DNA of 64,000 nt from Saccopteryx bilineata (GCF_036850765.1 NC_089491.1:133788266-133852265); one strand, 5' to 3'. Positions 1 to 12,684 are shown, counted from the first letter of the stretch. Numbers and translations: made by a program. Notes: generated by a model from the sequence alone, not told the origin.

Positions 1-2224
1 TGGAGATAATGTGGAACAGCACAAAGGTCCTGGCAGGCTGGGGCTTCTCAGGAGGCTCTCCTGGACTTCATTATGAAGCCCTTCGCCCGTTTCATCAGGA
101 ACTCTCCTCTTTACACTTGGACCAATCATAGAGTCTGAATTTTTGTGTGTGACCCTAATCTTTTCCCTAAAATAATTTTAGTCCTGAGTACCTTATCTGT
201 ACAGCACAGCCCACTATGTTCTGAGTGGGGCCTGGTCTGGTTCAGTTAAGTCTAAAGTCCTTGGTCAATTGGTTAAGGAACAGCGTACATTCTTTCCTTC
301 CCGTCCGCTAAGACCTGCACCATTGTCAGCTAGGGCGCTGAAGCGAGGGTCTAAGATGAGGCATTAAAGGCTTGAATTAGGGCCATGGCAACGGAAATGA
401 AAAAAGAAAGGACAGTTTTCAGTGACTCTATGAAGGCAAAATTGACTTTTCTTAAATGGGAGAGAAGAGTTTACTTCATAGAATCAAATGAAAATACATG
501 TGAAGGTCCTTTATACCATATAAGCACCATTAAATCCTAGTTGTTTTGCTTTTGCTACGTTACAATTATGAGCCGGCTAGAGACAAAACCTCAGGGAGTT
601 CACCGGGAGTAGAGGAGGCAGGAATAGAGGCTGAGAGACAAAGGGAACTGAGAAAGATTGGTCAACAAGAAGAACCAGGAGAGAGAGGTGTCATATAGAC
701 CAAGGGGGTGGGAGGCAGGCAGATAGTTAGGTGACTTTTATGGAGGTCCAAGAGAGAGGAGGTAAAGGTCTGAACTAGGATAGGAACAGTAAGGGTGTGC
801 TGGCAGGGAGAAAGGAAACAAAAGAGTTGTGGGATATCTTAGAGACACAACTGGCAGGTGGTGACTGCCTGGGTGTGCTGATGAGGGACCAGGGGGGACG
901 CTGGTGATTCTAAAGTCATGTGCCTAGGCATGGAGGGCCTTGGCAGATGTAGAAAAGGAAGGTTGGGTGGCCTCGGGTTCCTACAAGTCATAGAACAAAG
1001 GTTTCCTGCTGTGACCAGGTTTGACTATCCTTTGTAAACAGAAACTATTCTCTCAGCCATGTGGCCCTCAGCTTTCTTGCATAGCTATCACCTTCTACTC
1101 AACTGCCACCCTTCTCATGGAAGTCCAAGTCAGAGAAGTTTGGGACTGGCAGGGTCTCTGAAGTTCTCTAATCCACTGTCTACCTTCAGCTACCACCACT
1201 GAGCCGATGAGGCCTGACAGCAGAAGTGGCATGGTGAGTGAGTGACAAAGCTGGGGTTAGAATCCTGGATCCTGGACTCCTGACACCCAATCTAAGATAT
1301 CTTACCCCTGCCACTCAACCTGGTGATCCTACTGCCAGAGGACTTGGACCATGCACCCATATCACCTGGCTGCCTACAGAGTCTTTTCCAGATCAGTGGG
1401 CTTCATTTTGGCTTGCCAGACCTAAAAGCTCTGGCATTGGGGTAGGAGTAGGAGGCTGGGTGACGGTCATTGAAGGTATAAGGCCTCAGGAAAGATGAAT
1501 CCTATCTGTGCTTAAAAAAACAGAGGTGATGTTTGGAAGATTTTAAGGAATAACAGGTTGTCAGATGTGGGGAGAGATCAGAGGCAGGAGATGGAGGTAG
1601 GGGGCCCTGCAGGATGGGATCCCTGGGGCTCCACGAAGTTCTGGCCTAAAGCCTACAAAGAATTGAGAGAGAGAACATAAAGTGGAGCTATCCCCTGGGA
1701 GTGTGTAACTGGAGACCAAAGTCATGAGGACTCAGTGTACCATAGGCTGGGTGTTTTTATCCAACTTAAAAAGAAAAACAGAGCCCAGCCCCCAAACTGG
1801 CAGCACCTCTCTGTCTCCCCTAGGCCTCTGGCCACCTCCCCACTTTGATTGCTGGTGGGAATTTCTCTCCATTTAGTGATTACTTAGCTCATTAATTGCC
1901 TAAAGGAGAGTATCAGTCTAGGGTGAGGGGGATTGGCAAAGAAAGGAATGGGAAGGGAGGACTCCAGGGGAACGAATACAGACCTGGACCTGAAACGGGG
2001 GTGGGGAGGCTGGAGTGTGGTGGAGGAGGGTGGGTCTTGTATATCTGGCTCTAGCCAGCTGGATTGCTCTGCTCTGATCTACTTTGCAAGAATCACTTTT
2101 CAATTCCAATATGGACATCAATATTTTCATTACTGGTTTCATACTCTCTCATCCCTGATCCAATCGCCCTCTCCAACTTTCCTCCTCCACTATCATCATC
2201 ACCACCATCTCCTTTGAGTTAGGA
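1..2224. other. Intergenic, no gene recognised
   Basis: No exon, recent repeat or promoter seen. The stretch at about 700-830 resembles a diverged ancient interspersed repeat that recurs at 29.4-29.9 kb. The short open frames lack any recognisable protein. Confidence 0.6.
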
Positions 2225-2758
2225 AGCCTCTAAGGTGACTCCCAGTGACCCTTGCCTCCTAGTATTCATGCCCTTGTGTAACCCTATCCCCTCTACTGTG
2301 GACTGTATTTAATGACTCGCCTCTAGTGCATATAACTCAGCAGAGGTGATGGATGGCACTTCACGATTAGGCTGCACAAAGGCTGTGGCTTCCATCTTGG
2401 ATATTCTCTCACCTGCACTGAGGAAAGCCAGCTCCCATTCATCAGCCACCCTTAGGAGAGGCCCACATAGCAAAAAGCAATACCCAGCAAGGTCCACGAG
2501 CCCAGGAGGACTGGATCCTGCCAACAACTGTGCATGTGAGCTAGGAGCTCAGGTCTTCCTCCTGTGGAGATGGCAGGTGAGACTGCAGCCCCAGCAGATA
2601 CCTCGGTTGTAGCCTTGTAGGAGACTTGGAGCCGGAGGCACCCAGCTAAGCTGAGCCTAGATCCTTGGCCGACAGAAACATGAGATAATAAATGTGTGTT
2701 GTTTTGAGCCATTAAGTTTTGGGAGTAATCTGTTATGCAACAATAGATAATACAGCCG
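2225..2758 (+). mobile_element. MLT1-type LTR (ERVL-MaLR), solitary
   Basis: The right end matches the familiar MLT1 pattern: a CTGCAGCCCCAGCAGATACC-like segment, GAGATAATAAATGTGTGTTG with its polyadenylation signal, then GCCATTAAGTTTTGGG and a tail like ACAATAGATAATAC. It is old and diverged, with no retroviral genes. The left boundary is approximate. Confidence 0.75.
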
Positions 2759-2810
2759 CTATCACCACCACCACTATCACCACCATCACCATCATTGCCA
2801 CCATGGCTGC
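2759..2810 (+). repeat. (CAC/CAT)n microsatellite
   Basis: Interrupted CACCAC/CATCAC trinucleotide array just after the MLT1 LTR. Confidence 0.8.
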
Positions 2811-2892
2811 CAGTACCATCATGCTCTCACACTCCCACCATAATTGCCTTCAAAGCCATCACCACTGTCACCATCATTCTCACTACTAATTT

Positions 2893-3285
2893 TTTTTTCT
2901 GTATTTTTCTGAAGCCGGAAACAGGGAGAGACAGTCAGACAGACTCCCGCATGCGCCCGACCAGGATCCACCCAGCACGCCCACCAGAGGGAGATGCTCT
3001 GCCCACCAGGGGGCAATGCTCTGCCCCTCCAGGGCGTCTCTCTGTCGCGACCAGAGCCACTCTAGCGCCTGGGGCAGAGGCCAAGGAGCCATCCCCAGAG
3101 CCTGGGCCATCTTTGCTTCAGTGGAGCCTCGGCTGCGGGAGGGGAAGAGAGAGACAGAGAGGAAGGAGAGGGGGAGGGGTGGAGAAGCAGATGGGTGCTT
3201 CTCCTGTGTGCCCTGGCCGGGAATCGAACCCGGGAATTCCGCACGCCAGGCCGACGCTCTACCACTGAGCCAACCGGCCAGGGCC
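2893..3285 (-). repeat. SINE family A
   Basis: Poly(T) at the left, tRNA-like head ending GGCCAGGGCC at the right; flanks CTCACTACTAATTT are identical on both sides. It carries one intact CTCF-like core CCACCAGGGGGC at 3003-3014. Confidence 0.9.
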
Positions 3286-3299
3286 CTCACTACTAATTT

Positions 3300-4254
3300 A
3301 AACTCAAATAGGGATTCTCTCTTGAGCACCAGCAGCACAACCATCACCTCCAGCTGCAAAAGTCTTTCTAACCCCCAATGTTTACCAGGCTCTATGCAAG
3401 ATTACAAAGAGGTAGGAGACATAGTCTGTGCCCTCAAAGAATCAGTTGGGAACTCTCTTGGGGAATCAGGACATGTTTATAAAAAGTGAATATCAAGTCC
3501 AGGAAGTCTATGCTTATTACCACTTTGGGTAGTAAGGAAGACAAGAGGGGACCCCAATCTAGACCTCAAAGGATCTGTGTACTCTGAATAGGCAGAGGGG
3601 GAGGGGAAGACATGAATCAACTTGATGTGTCAGGTGGAAAATGAAGTGAGGAGATCTGGCCAGAGGGGAGAAGCATACAGGAGAGCAGTGGGAAATGAGG
3701 TTGGAACCAGAGAAGAAGCATATGGAGATTTAATGCATTTGTTCAGGGCTCTACACTTTCTAAAACATTCTTTGTGCTAAGTTGGTTAAGTAGTGCCATC
3801 CTCTTAAAGATCTGCCCAGTTTCCCAGCTCAGTCATAGGGAACCAGGTCTGGGACTGAAGTCTTGAGCCTTCTGCTCCAGTGGAAGGCAGTGTGGAGTGA
3901 TGGAATCTAGCTGACATGAGTCACAATTCTTTCCATCTGCTAACAACAAGCAAATTATTCAGCCTCCCTGTCAATTATACCTACCTCTGAGGCTGTTGTG
4001 TAGACCAGATATCATATGAGAAATACTACATGTGTTTCCAGGCATATAGCAGCTTGGAAAAAATGTTAATTCTATCTTCTTGTCTCTCAGAACCCTCTCC
4101 TACCCAGTATCTTGTCATTCACCTGGAGACCAGGCAGAAGTTCCCCCAGGCAGACAGACCTGCCCTACTGCCCAACTCCTGGAGGCACTATTTACATATG
4201 GACTCAACTGGTAGGAGGAGTTAGGAAGGAGACACTATTGATCAGCTGCTTATA
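3300..4254. other. Intergenic, MIR remnant
   Basis: Mostly unrecognised. About 3885-4045 reads like a diverged MIR (loss of the head; core-like AACAAGCAAATTATTCAGCC and CTACCTCTGAGGCTGTTGTG). No exon supported. Confidence 0.5.
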
Positions 4255-4270
4255 AAACCTGTCATTACAG

Positions 4271-4664
4271 GCCCTGGCCAGTTGGCTCAGCGTTTAGAGC
4301 CTCTGCCCGGCATGTGGAAGTCCCGGGTTCAATTCCTGGCCAGGGCACACAGGAAAAGTGCCCATCTGCTTCTCCACCCCTCCCCCTCTCCGTCCTCTCT
4401 GTCTCTCTCTTCCTCTCCCGCAGCCAAGGCTCCATTGGAGCAAAGTTGGCCCGGGTGCTGAGGATGGCTTCATGGCCTCCACCTCAGGTGCTAGAATGGC
4501 TCCAGTTACAGCGGTCCCAGATGGGCCGAGCATCGCCCCTGGTGGGCATGCAGGTTGATCCTGGTTGAGTGCATGCAGGAGTCTGTCTGTCTGCCAGCCC
4601 CCACCCCACACTCCTGCTTCTCACTTCGGAAAAATATAGAAAACAAACAAAACAAACAACAAAA
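4271..4664 (+). repeat. SINE family A
   Basis: Head GGCCCTGGCCAGTTGGCTCA with a tRNA-type B box GGTTCAATTCC. The flanking target CTGTCATTACAG/CTGTCACTACAG is duplicated. The CTCF-like core has lost one base. Confidence 0.9.
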
Positions 4665-4839
4665 AAAACCCTGTCACTACAGAATGTCTTCCAGGACTGG
4701 TCTAGGAGAGCCATCTCCTCAGTTCAGGCCTGTATGACCAAGAAATCACCTCATCTGCCTTTCCCAGAGACTACATCCTCCACCAATGAGGGAAGGCAGA
4801 TCCCAGAACCAGGATCCCAGGGCCAGAAGGAACCCTCTG

Positions 4840-5030
4840 CAGGGGTCCCCAAACTTTTTACACAGGGGGCCAGTTCACTGTCCCTCAGACCGTTGGAGGG
4901 CCGCCACATACAGTGCTCCTCTCACTGTCCACCAATGAAAGAGGTGCCCCTTCCGGAAGTGCAGCGGGGGCCGGATAAATGGCCTCAGGGGGCCGCATGC
5001 AGCCCACCTGCCGTAGTTTGGGAACACCTG
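4840..5030. mobile_element. hAT-like element, shorter copy of the 42278 family
   Basis: Begins CAGGGGTCCCCAAACT and ends AGTTTGGGAACACCTG, with the same CCCTTCCGGAAGTGCAG and GCCGCATGC interior as the element at 42278, but lacks about 170 bp of the middle. No clear target duplication. Confidence 0.8.
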
Positions 5031-6086
5031 CCTAGAGCTTTTGAATGAAGCTTAGGCTCATCCTTCAGCCAGGGAACATGCCAGAATCCCATGTAACAAC
5101 AAGACAATGCTATCCTCACAATTGTTTACAGTGTTCACATCCGCAGGGTGCTGATACTCAGCACCACCCTGGGACATGAACCTCATCACTGCTCCACCCC
5201 ACTTTATAGCTGAATGAATGGGAATTCAGAAAGGATAAGTGATGTTGCCAAAGACCACTGAAGCAAGGAGTGGCTGACCTGACCCTAGGTCTCAGAATGC
5301 CAAATGCCATGTTGTCCCCCCAGCCCACCCTGTCCTAAGGCTCCAAGAGGCTCAGTGACTTGCATGAAGTCCCTCGGCTTGGACTCAGTAGGGGGGTTAG
5401 AACTCAGGCCTTCTCCCCACCCCCTAGAGCAGTGTTCTTTCTGCTCCATCACCCTGCACAGGGTAGAAAAACTGCTTCGGGAAAACAAGTTTGGCAAGGA
5501 AAAGGAGAAATGATGGCAGGGGAGGGAGGAGGGAGCTGGAACCCTGCGGGTGACTGCAGAGGATGGGGTCGATATGGAGATGAAAGGGCTGGGACACCAG
5601 GGTCCCCAGTTGGCTGGGGCAGGGAACAGCCCTCCCCATTCTGTCAGGCCTGGGGCTGCAAGCTGCTAGTGCTCCTCCATCAAGACCCCCAAGAGCCCAA
5701 AATCAAATATTCCTCCTCCCCTGCTCTGGCAGCCTTATTGCCTCTGACAGCAAATGTATTGCTCTAATCTTTTCTCATTTTGCCAGGATGGGCTCCATTC
5801 TTACCTCCCTCCCCAGCCTGGAAGGCTTCACAGAGGTGGGAGGGATGCACTGAGGTGGGAGGGAAGTGCAGGGGTTGGGCTGTAAATAGGGCAGCTGCGG
5901 TAATCCCAGATTTGATGTGGCCTTGTCTCTAGAAGGCTAAAAGAGACTGGAGAATTTGGAGATCTCTGGGGGAACCCATGACCAAAGGTTCCCTTGTGAA
6001 AGCAGATGGGAAAGGTTTGGTGGGCAATGACGAAGCTGGCCTGGAGGCCCCAAGGAAACAGACTTCTGCAGAGCAGATAGACCTGG

Positions 6087-6134
6087 TGTATGTGTCTCTG
6101 TGTGTGTGTGCATGTGCATGTGTGTATGCATGAG

Positions 6135-6167
<33 letters not shown>

Positions 6168-6168
6168 T
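6087..6168 (+). repeat. (GT)n microsatellite, imperfect
   Basis: TG repeats with GCATG and TATGCATGAG interruptions, ending in a pure (GT) run. Confidence 0.9.
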
Positions 6169-6674
6169 TAGAGCCAAATTTCTAAGTTTGGCACATCTAG
6201 GCAGATGGTCTTGTTGAAATGGGGGAAGGCAAGGTGTGCCCACCCTCTCCAGAGTGACTGGTCTGCCCCACTTGTCCTGCTGTCCACTCTGTTGCCCAGA
6301 GAAGACTCACCAATATGAATGCTCCCTAGCTGCCTCTCCTGGTCTTCCCTGCTTAGATGAGCCTCCGGCTTGACAATCCTCCAAAAGGCATTCTGGAAGG
6401 GCCAGAGGTGTGGGAGTGTGGGAGGAGCATGGTTTGGGAGGCACTTATTTTTGGGGTCAGGGCTGGTGCTCGGAGCCAAGGCAGAGGGGAGAGAGGCGGG
6501 GTAGGGCAGCATGATTGTGGGAAGACATACTTAGAGACAGCAGGGGGTCCATGAGAAGGGAATAGCAGATGAGTGGAGCTTGGCCAGGGAGAAGGGTGTG
6601 GCACATCTAGAGCAGGAGTGAGGCAGGTGGGGGGAGTGAGGTCTCCAGTGCTCTGGTCTGAGGAGGCTGGAGGG

Positions 6675-6675
<1 letters not shown>

Positions 6676-6718
<43 letters not shown>
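6676..6718 (+). repeat. (GT)n microsatellite, pure
   Basis: About 20 uninterrupted GT units. Length is likely polymorphic. Confidence 0.92.
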
Positions 6719-7545
6719 TATGTGTGATGCTCCTTCAGGTTGGGCTAGAAAGTTTTCAGGATCCTGACAGTTTATAAATGTGATAGGGCCTCATCTTCTG
6801 GGGTATGTGTATGGGAGCCAGCTTCTCTCTTTGAGGTTTCTTTGGCCCTTGCCAGGGAGAAGTTCATGAATGAAGAGGCTGAGCCAGGTCAGCAGGGTTA
6901 GAGTGGGATGGGTACGGGGTAAGAGAGTGGAGAGAGGGTGTGGTCTCTTACCTCCCCTCTGGCCTCCTATTGCTAGGCGAGACAGCGCCACATCTTAGCA
7001 TAGGTCTTCTCATAATTATTCTCTTTCTAGACAGAACCCCCTGCCTGCACTGACCTTCTGCTCCATTCTGATTGTCACCAGCACCACCCTCAGAAAAGCT
7101 TCCCTTTCTCCACATCGCCATCCATTGCCTGGACTGCTGAGGGTTTTGCTAATGCCACTCACTTGGGATGGCGATTGTGCCTTTTTGGCGCCTTTTCCCC
7201 CCTCATGCCCTTCCCCTTGCCTGAGGATAGCTAAGGTCAGTGTGAAAAACTTCCTATATGGCAGGCCAGGAACTGGAGCTCATGGCCCGACCAGATGGGA
7301 ATTGTCACTCACTACCACATGCACATAGATGTATGCACAACGCTGAATGACCTGGGACAGGTCACTGTCCCTCTGGGTTCCTCAGCTCCTCCATCTCTAA
7401 AGATACATCTTCCTTACAGAGCTTTACATGAAACAAGTCTCAGTTGTGGTCAACAGACCCAGGACTGGAAACTTGGCCTTGGTGACCATGCCCCACCTCC
7501 CCCCAACCCCCCACCCCCACCCAGGTTTTACATTGAACAGGGCTA

Positions 7546-7564
7546 CAGCACCCCCTGGTGGCCT
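7546..7564 (-). promoter_or_regulatory. CTCF-like site in single-copy DNA
   Basis: On the minus strand the 19-mer AGGCCACCAGGGGGTGCTG matches the well-known CTCF consensus at 16 of 19 positions (comparison from memory). It is not in a SINE. It lies 10 kb upstream of the RACGAP1 promoter. Confidence 0.6.
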
Positions 7565-8979
7565 AAACATCCCTCCTCTGGTGTAGCTGTGTAAGATGGC
7601 AGCTGTAAAAGACTTCAGAGGACATTTAGATCAGAGATTTCCAACATTTTCAAATCAAAAAAAAATTGATAGCTGTTGATTGAGAAAATACATCATGATT
7701 GCATTCTGGATCCCATAATTAAAATGCATGTGTGTTTTATTCATCCCCCAGCAATCACAGTTACACATAGTCAATCAGGAACACACACAGCTCCAAGGCT
7801 GCTACAATTTGGAAACCACAGATTTAAACCACTCCTCATGTCGCAGACGAGGAGATAGGCCTAAAGAAGGAAAGAGTTTGGTTTAAATTCACACAGCTAT
7901 TGAGGAGTTGGCCCAGAATTTGAATTCTGAATGGCTATTTACCACATGGGCCGCCATCAATCCTACAGGGGCCTTAATAGGGAAGAAGCTGCAGACAGGC
8001 TGTTGGGGGCGGCAGGAGAATAGGACCATTTCTGAGAGGCGCAGAGAGTCCCCGCCCTGCCTTATCATTCAGATTCAGGTAAAACATTAAGGGGACCTAA
8101 GGGGAGCAAATGGCACAAGAACAAACAGAAGGATAGAGAGAGGCCAGCCTCTCCACTCAGACTGCACAGATTCTAAGCAAGTCATTTAAATCTCTGAGAG
8201 TCAGCTTTCTCCTCTGTAAAATGGGAGGGAACTAGTAGTTGAACATTCCCCTCACTGTAGAAATAATGTCTTTCTTACTCCACAGGACTATAGGGAGAAT
8301 CTAATGAAATGTGTGTAGAAGTTCTGAGTAAATTGCAAAGTGATTGGGGAAGGGAACTTTGCATCTATAATCTCCCTTTTAATCCTCACGTCAACACTAT
8401 GAAGTAGGTTCCATTGTACTCATTTAACACTGGTGGTAACAGAAGTTGAACAGAGCCAGGGAGAGCCCAGATTTGACTCCAGGTCTGACTCCTCTGAGAA
8501 TGGGCTCTTGGCTTGACTTTTAGAATTAACAGTTTGCAGAACTGTTACTTGTTACAATTTACATAAATCTCTGGTCCTTTTTTCTCCTAGAACCAGCTAC
8601 TTTCCTCCCCCTCCTTTCAACCTGTCTCCCTACTGTTCCAGCCACCTTGAACCCAGAGTAGCCAAGTGTCCTCTGAATAAAATGCAGACAGGCAGCCGCC
8701 CTGGCTTGGAGAGGGTTAGCTGAGGTGAGCACAATGCGGAGGGAATATAGGAGGGTGAAGGGGAGAGAGGAGGCAATAGAAGGCTAGTGGGTTCCAATCC
8801 TAAACCTGTTTGCACCTCAGAATCACCTGGGAAGTTTTTAGAAAGTCCCCGAGTCTCACTCTTCACGAATCTAAGCCTTGGGTCCATATTTTGGATGCAC
8901 ATGACCAGCAGGGCTTGGGAAGGGGATGGAGAGAATACGTTGCCATCTTGTATGTAGCCTTTCAATAGCTATTATAGAG
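7565..8979. other. Intergenic, MIR and MER5 remnants
   Basis: About 8146-8345 is MIR-like (AAGCAAGTCATTTAAATCTC, then CTCTGTAAAATGGGAGG), 8380-8480 another MIR-like piece, and 8790-8905 a MER5-like fragment. No exon. Confidence 0.6.
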
Positions 8980-9557
8980 CAGTGGTTCTCAAGTGTGGTC
9001 CCCAGATCAGTAGCATCAGTAGCATTGGAAATGTGTTAGAAATGCAAATTCTCACCTGACCAGGCGGTGGCGCAGTGGATAGAGCGTTGGACTGGGATGA
9101 GGAAGACCCAAGTTCGAGACCCTGAGCTCACCAGCTTGAGCGCGGGCTCATCTGGTTTGAGGAAAAGCCCACCAGCTTGAACCCAAGGTCATTGGCTCCA
9201 GCAAGGGGTTACTTGGTCTGCTGAAGGCCCGCAGTCAAGGCACATATGAGAAAGCAATCAATGAACAACTAAGGTGTTGCAACACGCAATGAAAAACTAA
9301 TGATTGATGTTTCTCATCTCTCTCTGTTCCTGTCTGTCTGTCCCTGTCTATCCCTCTCTCTGACTCACTCTGTCTCTGTAAAAAATAAGTAAATAAATAA
9401 AATTAAAAACAAAAAACAAACAAAAAAAGAAATGTAAATTCTCAGGCCCCACCAAAGACCTACTGAGTCAGAAACTCTAAAGGTGGGGCCCATCAGTCTG
9501 TGTTTTAACAAAAGCCCTTAGGGGATTCTGGTGCACACTAACATATGAGAACCACTG
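8980..9557. mobile_element. MER5A-like hAT element split by a SINE
   Basis: Termini CAGTGGTTCTCAAG and ATGAGAACCACTG and the interior GGTGGGGCCCATCAG are typical of MER5A. A family B SINE (9055-9428) splits it, with the target AAATGCAAATTCTCA duplicated. A separate MER5-like fragment lies just upstream at about 8790-8905. Confidence 0.78.
9055..9428 (+). repeat. SINE family B
   Basis: Sense copy beginning CCTGACCAGGCGGTGGCGCA, with AGAAATGCAAATTCTCA/AGAAATGTAAATTCTCA flanks. It is inserted in a MER5A-like element. Confidence 0.9.
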
Positions 9558-9641
9558 ATTTAAAGCAGGGACCTACAAAGGCCAAGAGTGTTAATAGATA
9601 TAGGATGAGGTGGGGGTGAATGAACTGTGCCTTCTGTTTTT

Positions 9642-9873
9642 TGTTTTGTTTTTCCTCTTTTCCAAGTGAGAGGAGAGGAGATAGAGAGACAGACTCTCAC
9701 ATGTGCCCTGACCAGGATCCACCTGGCAAATCCCCACCTGGGGCCAATGCTCTGTTCATCTAGGGCCATGCTCATAACCAAGCTATTTTTAGTGCCTGAG
9801 GCAGAGGCTCCACAGAGCCATCCTCAGGTCTAGGTTGATGCGCTGGAACCAATCTTGCCATGGCTGTGTGAGG

Positions 9874-9916
<43 letters not shown>

Positions 9917-10035
9917 AGGAGGGAGCGGGTGGAGAAGCAGATGGTCTTTTCTCCTGTATGCCCTGACTGGAAATCTAACCCAGGACATCCACATGCTGGG
10001 CGGATGCTCTACCACTGAACCAACTGGCCAGGGCC
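9642..10035 (-). repeat. SINE family A, with (GA)n expansion
   Basis: Antisense copy flanked by TGCCTTCTGTTTTT on both sides. The CT-rich part has become a (GA)n run at 9879-9912. The head is diverged. Confidence 0.85.
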
Positions 10036-11139
10036 ATTGCCTTCTGTTTTTAAAGAGTCTGAAATCTGGTGGAGATGAATTCAGTACTTCAGTAACTACA
10101 CCTCCTCCCTCAAGCAAGGATCCTCAGAACCTGGGCACCTGGAAGAGACACATGTGTTTCTGAAGGAACATTGATTTCCTTAGAGTCTAATTTATTTCAA
10201 CAATATATTCATTGTGAGAGGGTGATTCCTAGCATGAAGCAAGGAAACCATGAATTTGGGAAGAAACACAAAATAGCTACTACTTATAGAGCACTTATAT
10301 GTCAGGCACTGTCTCATTTAATCTTCCCAAAAGCCCTTTACACTACAATTGTCACCTCCATTTAATAGAGAAATAAAGGCTTAGAGAAGTCAAGATGACC
10401 TGTTGACACAGGTCAAATGTGATGGAAATAGACCTTGAACCAGGGCCCCTAGAACTCCAGAGCCCATGCATTTAACTACTGTGCTTTGCTGTTTCTCTTA
10501 AAGGAACAGGAAGAAGGGCTGTCATTTGTTCAAAAACCCTCAGTAGTTTTTGAGAATTAAATTAAACTATTTGGCCTGGTATTCAAGAGTTCCCATACCG
10601 TGTTCTCAAAATTCCTTCTAGTCTTATCCTGTCCCCATAATCAGAATCCTTTACTTTAGCCACTCCAGATTTTCTCCACGTTGCTTCCTTCCCATTGTCT
10701 CCTCACTAGAACCTTATCCATCCTTCAAAGCTCAGCTCAAATACTTCTTCTTCCAGGTAGACGCTCCAGATTCCCAGCCAGAAGCGGACTCGCTCTCCCG
10801 AACCCCCAGAACGCCACCCCCACCTCCGCACACGGCTGTTTGTCCACACTCCACGTCCTTCGTGTTCAGCACTTATCCTGAAACGCAGAAGTACTCAAAA
10901 CATCTTGGTTTAATTGACAGAAGAAACAAAAATTCTCGATTGGAGGTAGGGAGCGAGATCTCCAGAGATGGAGATAAATAAGAAGGAACTGGAAGGCAGA
11001 AACCAAAGGGGAGAGGAGGAGGATGAAGACCAACATTGGGCGGTGACCAGACCGACTGCAACCAAGAACCTAGTTGGCAACCCCTCATCCCGCCAGGCCT
11101 CCCCCACTGTCCAGGGACAGACTGCGAATCTGTCGCAAC
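10036..11139. other. Intergenic, MIR and L2 remnants
   Basis: About 10285-10500 is MIR-like (ATAGAGCACTTATATGTCAG). About 10560-10760 is L2-like (CCTTCAAAGCTCAGCTCAAA near its end). No exon recognised. Confidence 0.6.
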
Positions 11140-11420
11140 TCTGGGCAGGCGGTGCGCCTAGAGCAGCGGGGCGCGCGGGCGGCGGGGGCGGTTGGGGGCG
11201 ACAGGGCGCCGCGCGCTCCCGCGGTCACCGCGTCCTTGCAATTAGCATAAACCCGTTATCGGCTCCCGGCGCGAGGGGCCGCGTGGGCGGCGGGGCGGGA
11301 GCGGCGCCGGCCGATTGCCCTCCTCGCGCGCGGGCCGGGAGGGCGGCGGGTAGTGTGACTTGCACCCTCCGACGGCGCGTTCCCGTAGAAAGAAGCCCTT
11401 TAACAGCCATTACCTTGCTG
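11140..11420. promoter_or_regulatory. CpG-rich island, orphan
   Basis: About 280 bp very rich in G, C and CpG, with repeated GGGCGG-type Sp1 boxes and GCGCGC runs, in otherwise ordinary intergenic DNA 6.5 kb upstream of the RACGAP1 promoter. No coding exon is visible on either strand. It may be an alternative upstream RACGAP1 promoter, a promoter of a non-coding RNA, or a promoter facing the next gene on the left (ASIC1 in human, from memory of synteny). Confidence 0.6.
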
Positions 11421-11792
11421 GCGCCTCAGAACCACCTGGCGAGTGGGGATCTCCAGACGCGGGAGATTAAATAACCAGGCCAAGAACGCGCCTCTAATAA
11501 ATGGCAAAGCCTGGAATCGACCCGTTGCTTTCTGGCACCAAATCTCACACTTTTCTCGATACAGGTTGCCTCTCTACTGAGAGAACTATAGTTTGGGAAG
11601 AAGGTGGTTAGGAACTCTTCCCCACCTCAAACTTACCTTCTCTGCACTTATTTCTCACCGGGCTGGTGCAGCAGGAAAGAGGGCCGAGAGGAATGGGAGG
11701 TGGTGCTTTGGATGGAGGGAAACAGTGTTTCTAAGGGACTTAGGTGGTGGGGTGTAATGCTGCCACCATAACATTGAACTCTTCCACTTTTT
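11421..11792. other. Intergenic, nothing recognised
   Basis: Downstream shoulder of the CpG-rich island. It contains no exon or repeat that I can support. Confidence 0.5.
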
Positions 11793-12003
11793 TTCTTTTT
11801 AAAGTACTTGGATATTTTTTTAGTTTTTATTTATTCATTTTTTTTTTTTAGAGAGAGAGAGAGAGGAAAGAGATAGAACAGGGGGAGGAGCAGGAAGCAT
11901 CAAGTCCCCATATGTGCCTTGACCGGGCAAACCCAGGGTTTCGAACTGGTGACCTCAGCATTCTAGGTTGACGGTTTATCCACTGCACCACCACAGGTCA
12001 GGC
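11793..12003 (-). repeat. SINE family C
   Basis: Antisense copy ending CACCACAGGTCAGGC, with TGAACTCTTCCACTTT duplicated. It carries an extra T/A-rich tail. Confidence 0.83.
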
Positions 12004-12684
12004 TGAACTCTTCCACTTTTATGGCTATTTATTGAAGTTGCAAAAGAAGCCTGAAAATATAGCAGTAAACAAGAGGAGTTCCCCCTCTTGTTCTTCGGAA
12101 CTTTATAGTTCAGTAAGAAAAATCAGGAATATTTACCGAGTACTTACTCCATGCCAGGAACTGTGCTAAATTCTTTGCTTTGATATCTCAAAGAGGAAGA
12201 ATCCTCTCAAAAACGTTTTGAGAGGAAGAATCCTCTCAAAAACGCTATGAAATAGGTATTATGAATTCCCCTTATAGGTGAGTGAGCAAAGGCACAGATG
12301 ATTGTAAAAGGCTGTATAACTGGTAACTGGAAGAACCAGGAAGATGAAACAACCGGGGTGACATATATGAGAGGGGAGAGACAGAGTGCTAGGGGAACTT
12401 GTAGCAAAGGCATGGCTCTAGGCCTCAGAGACCTCCCTGAACAAGGCAGAAAACATTTGAACTGCCTAGAAGAGTGAATAGAACTTAGCCAACTGAAGAG
12501 GCAGTGGGAGTCAGGAACTGCAAATGCCAGAAGGTCAGGAAGCGCAGCTCCTGATGCAAGCAAGGGCCAGGTTAAGGGAGCATCGTTAAGAATTTTGGTC
12601 TCATTGAGGAGGAAGTTTAAATTATTAATAGTTTTAACAAGAGAGAGGCATGTAGAGAATTGCATTTTTTAAAAAGATCACTCA

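Larger units (their letters stand above)
5031..7545. other. Intergenic with two (GT)n arrays
   Basis: No gene recognised. It contains a MIR-like piece at about 5160-5310, GT arrays near 6087-6168 and 6676-6718, and C-rich DNA at 7490-7523 that is G-rich on the minus strand. Confidence 0.55.

Noticed and set aside
10968..11474. 168-codon frame over the CpG island
   Set aside because: Composition is dominated by Ala, Gly and Arg from CpG-rich DNA; no recognisable domain.
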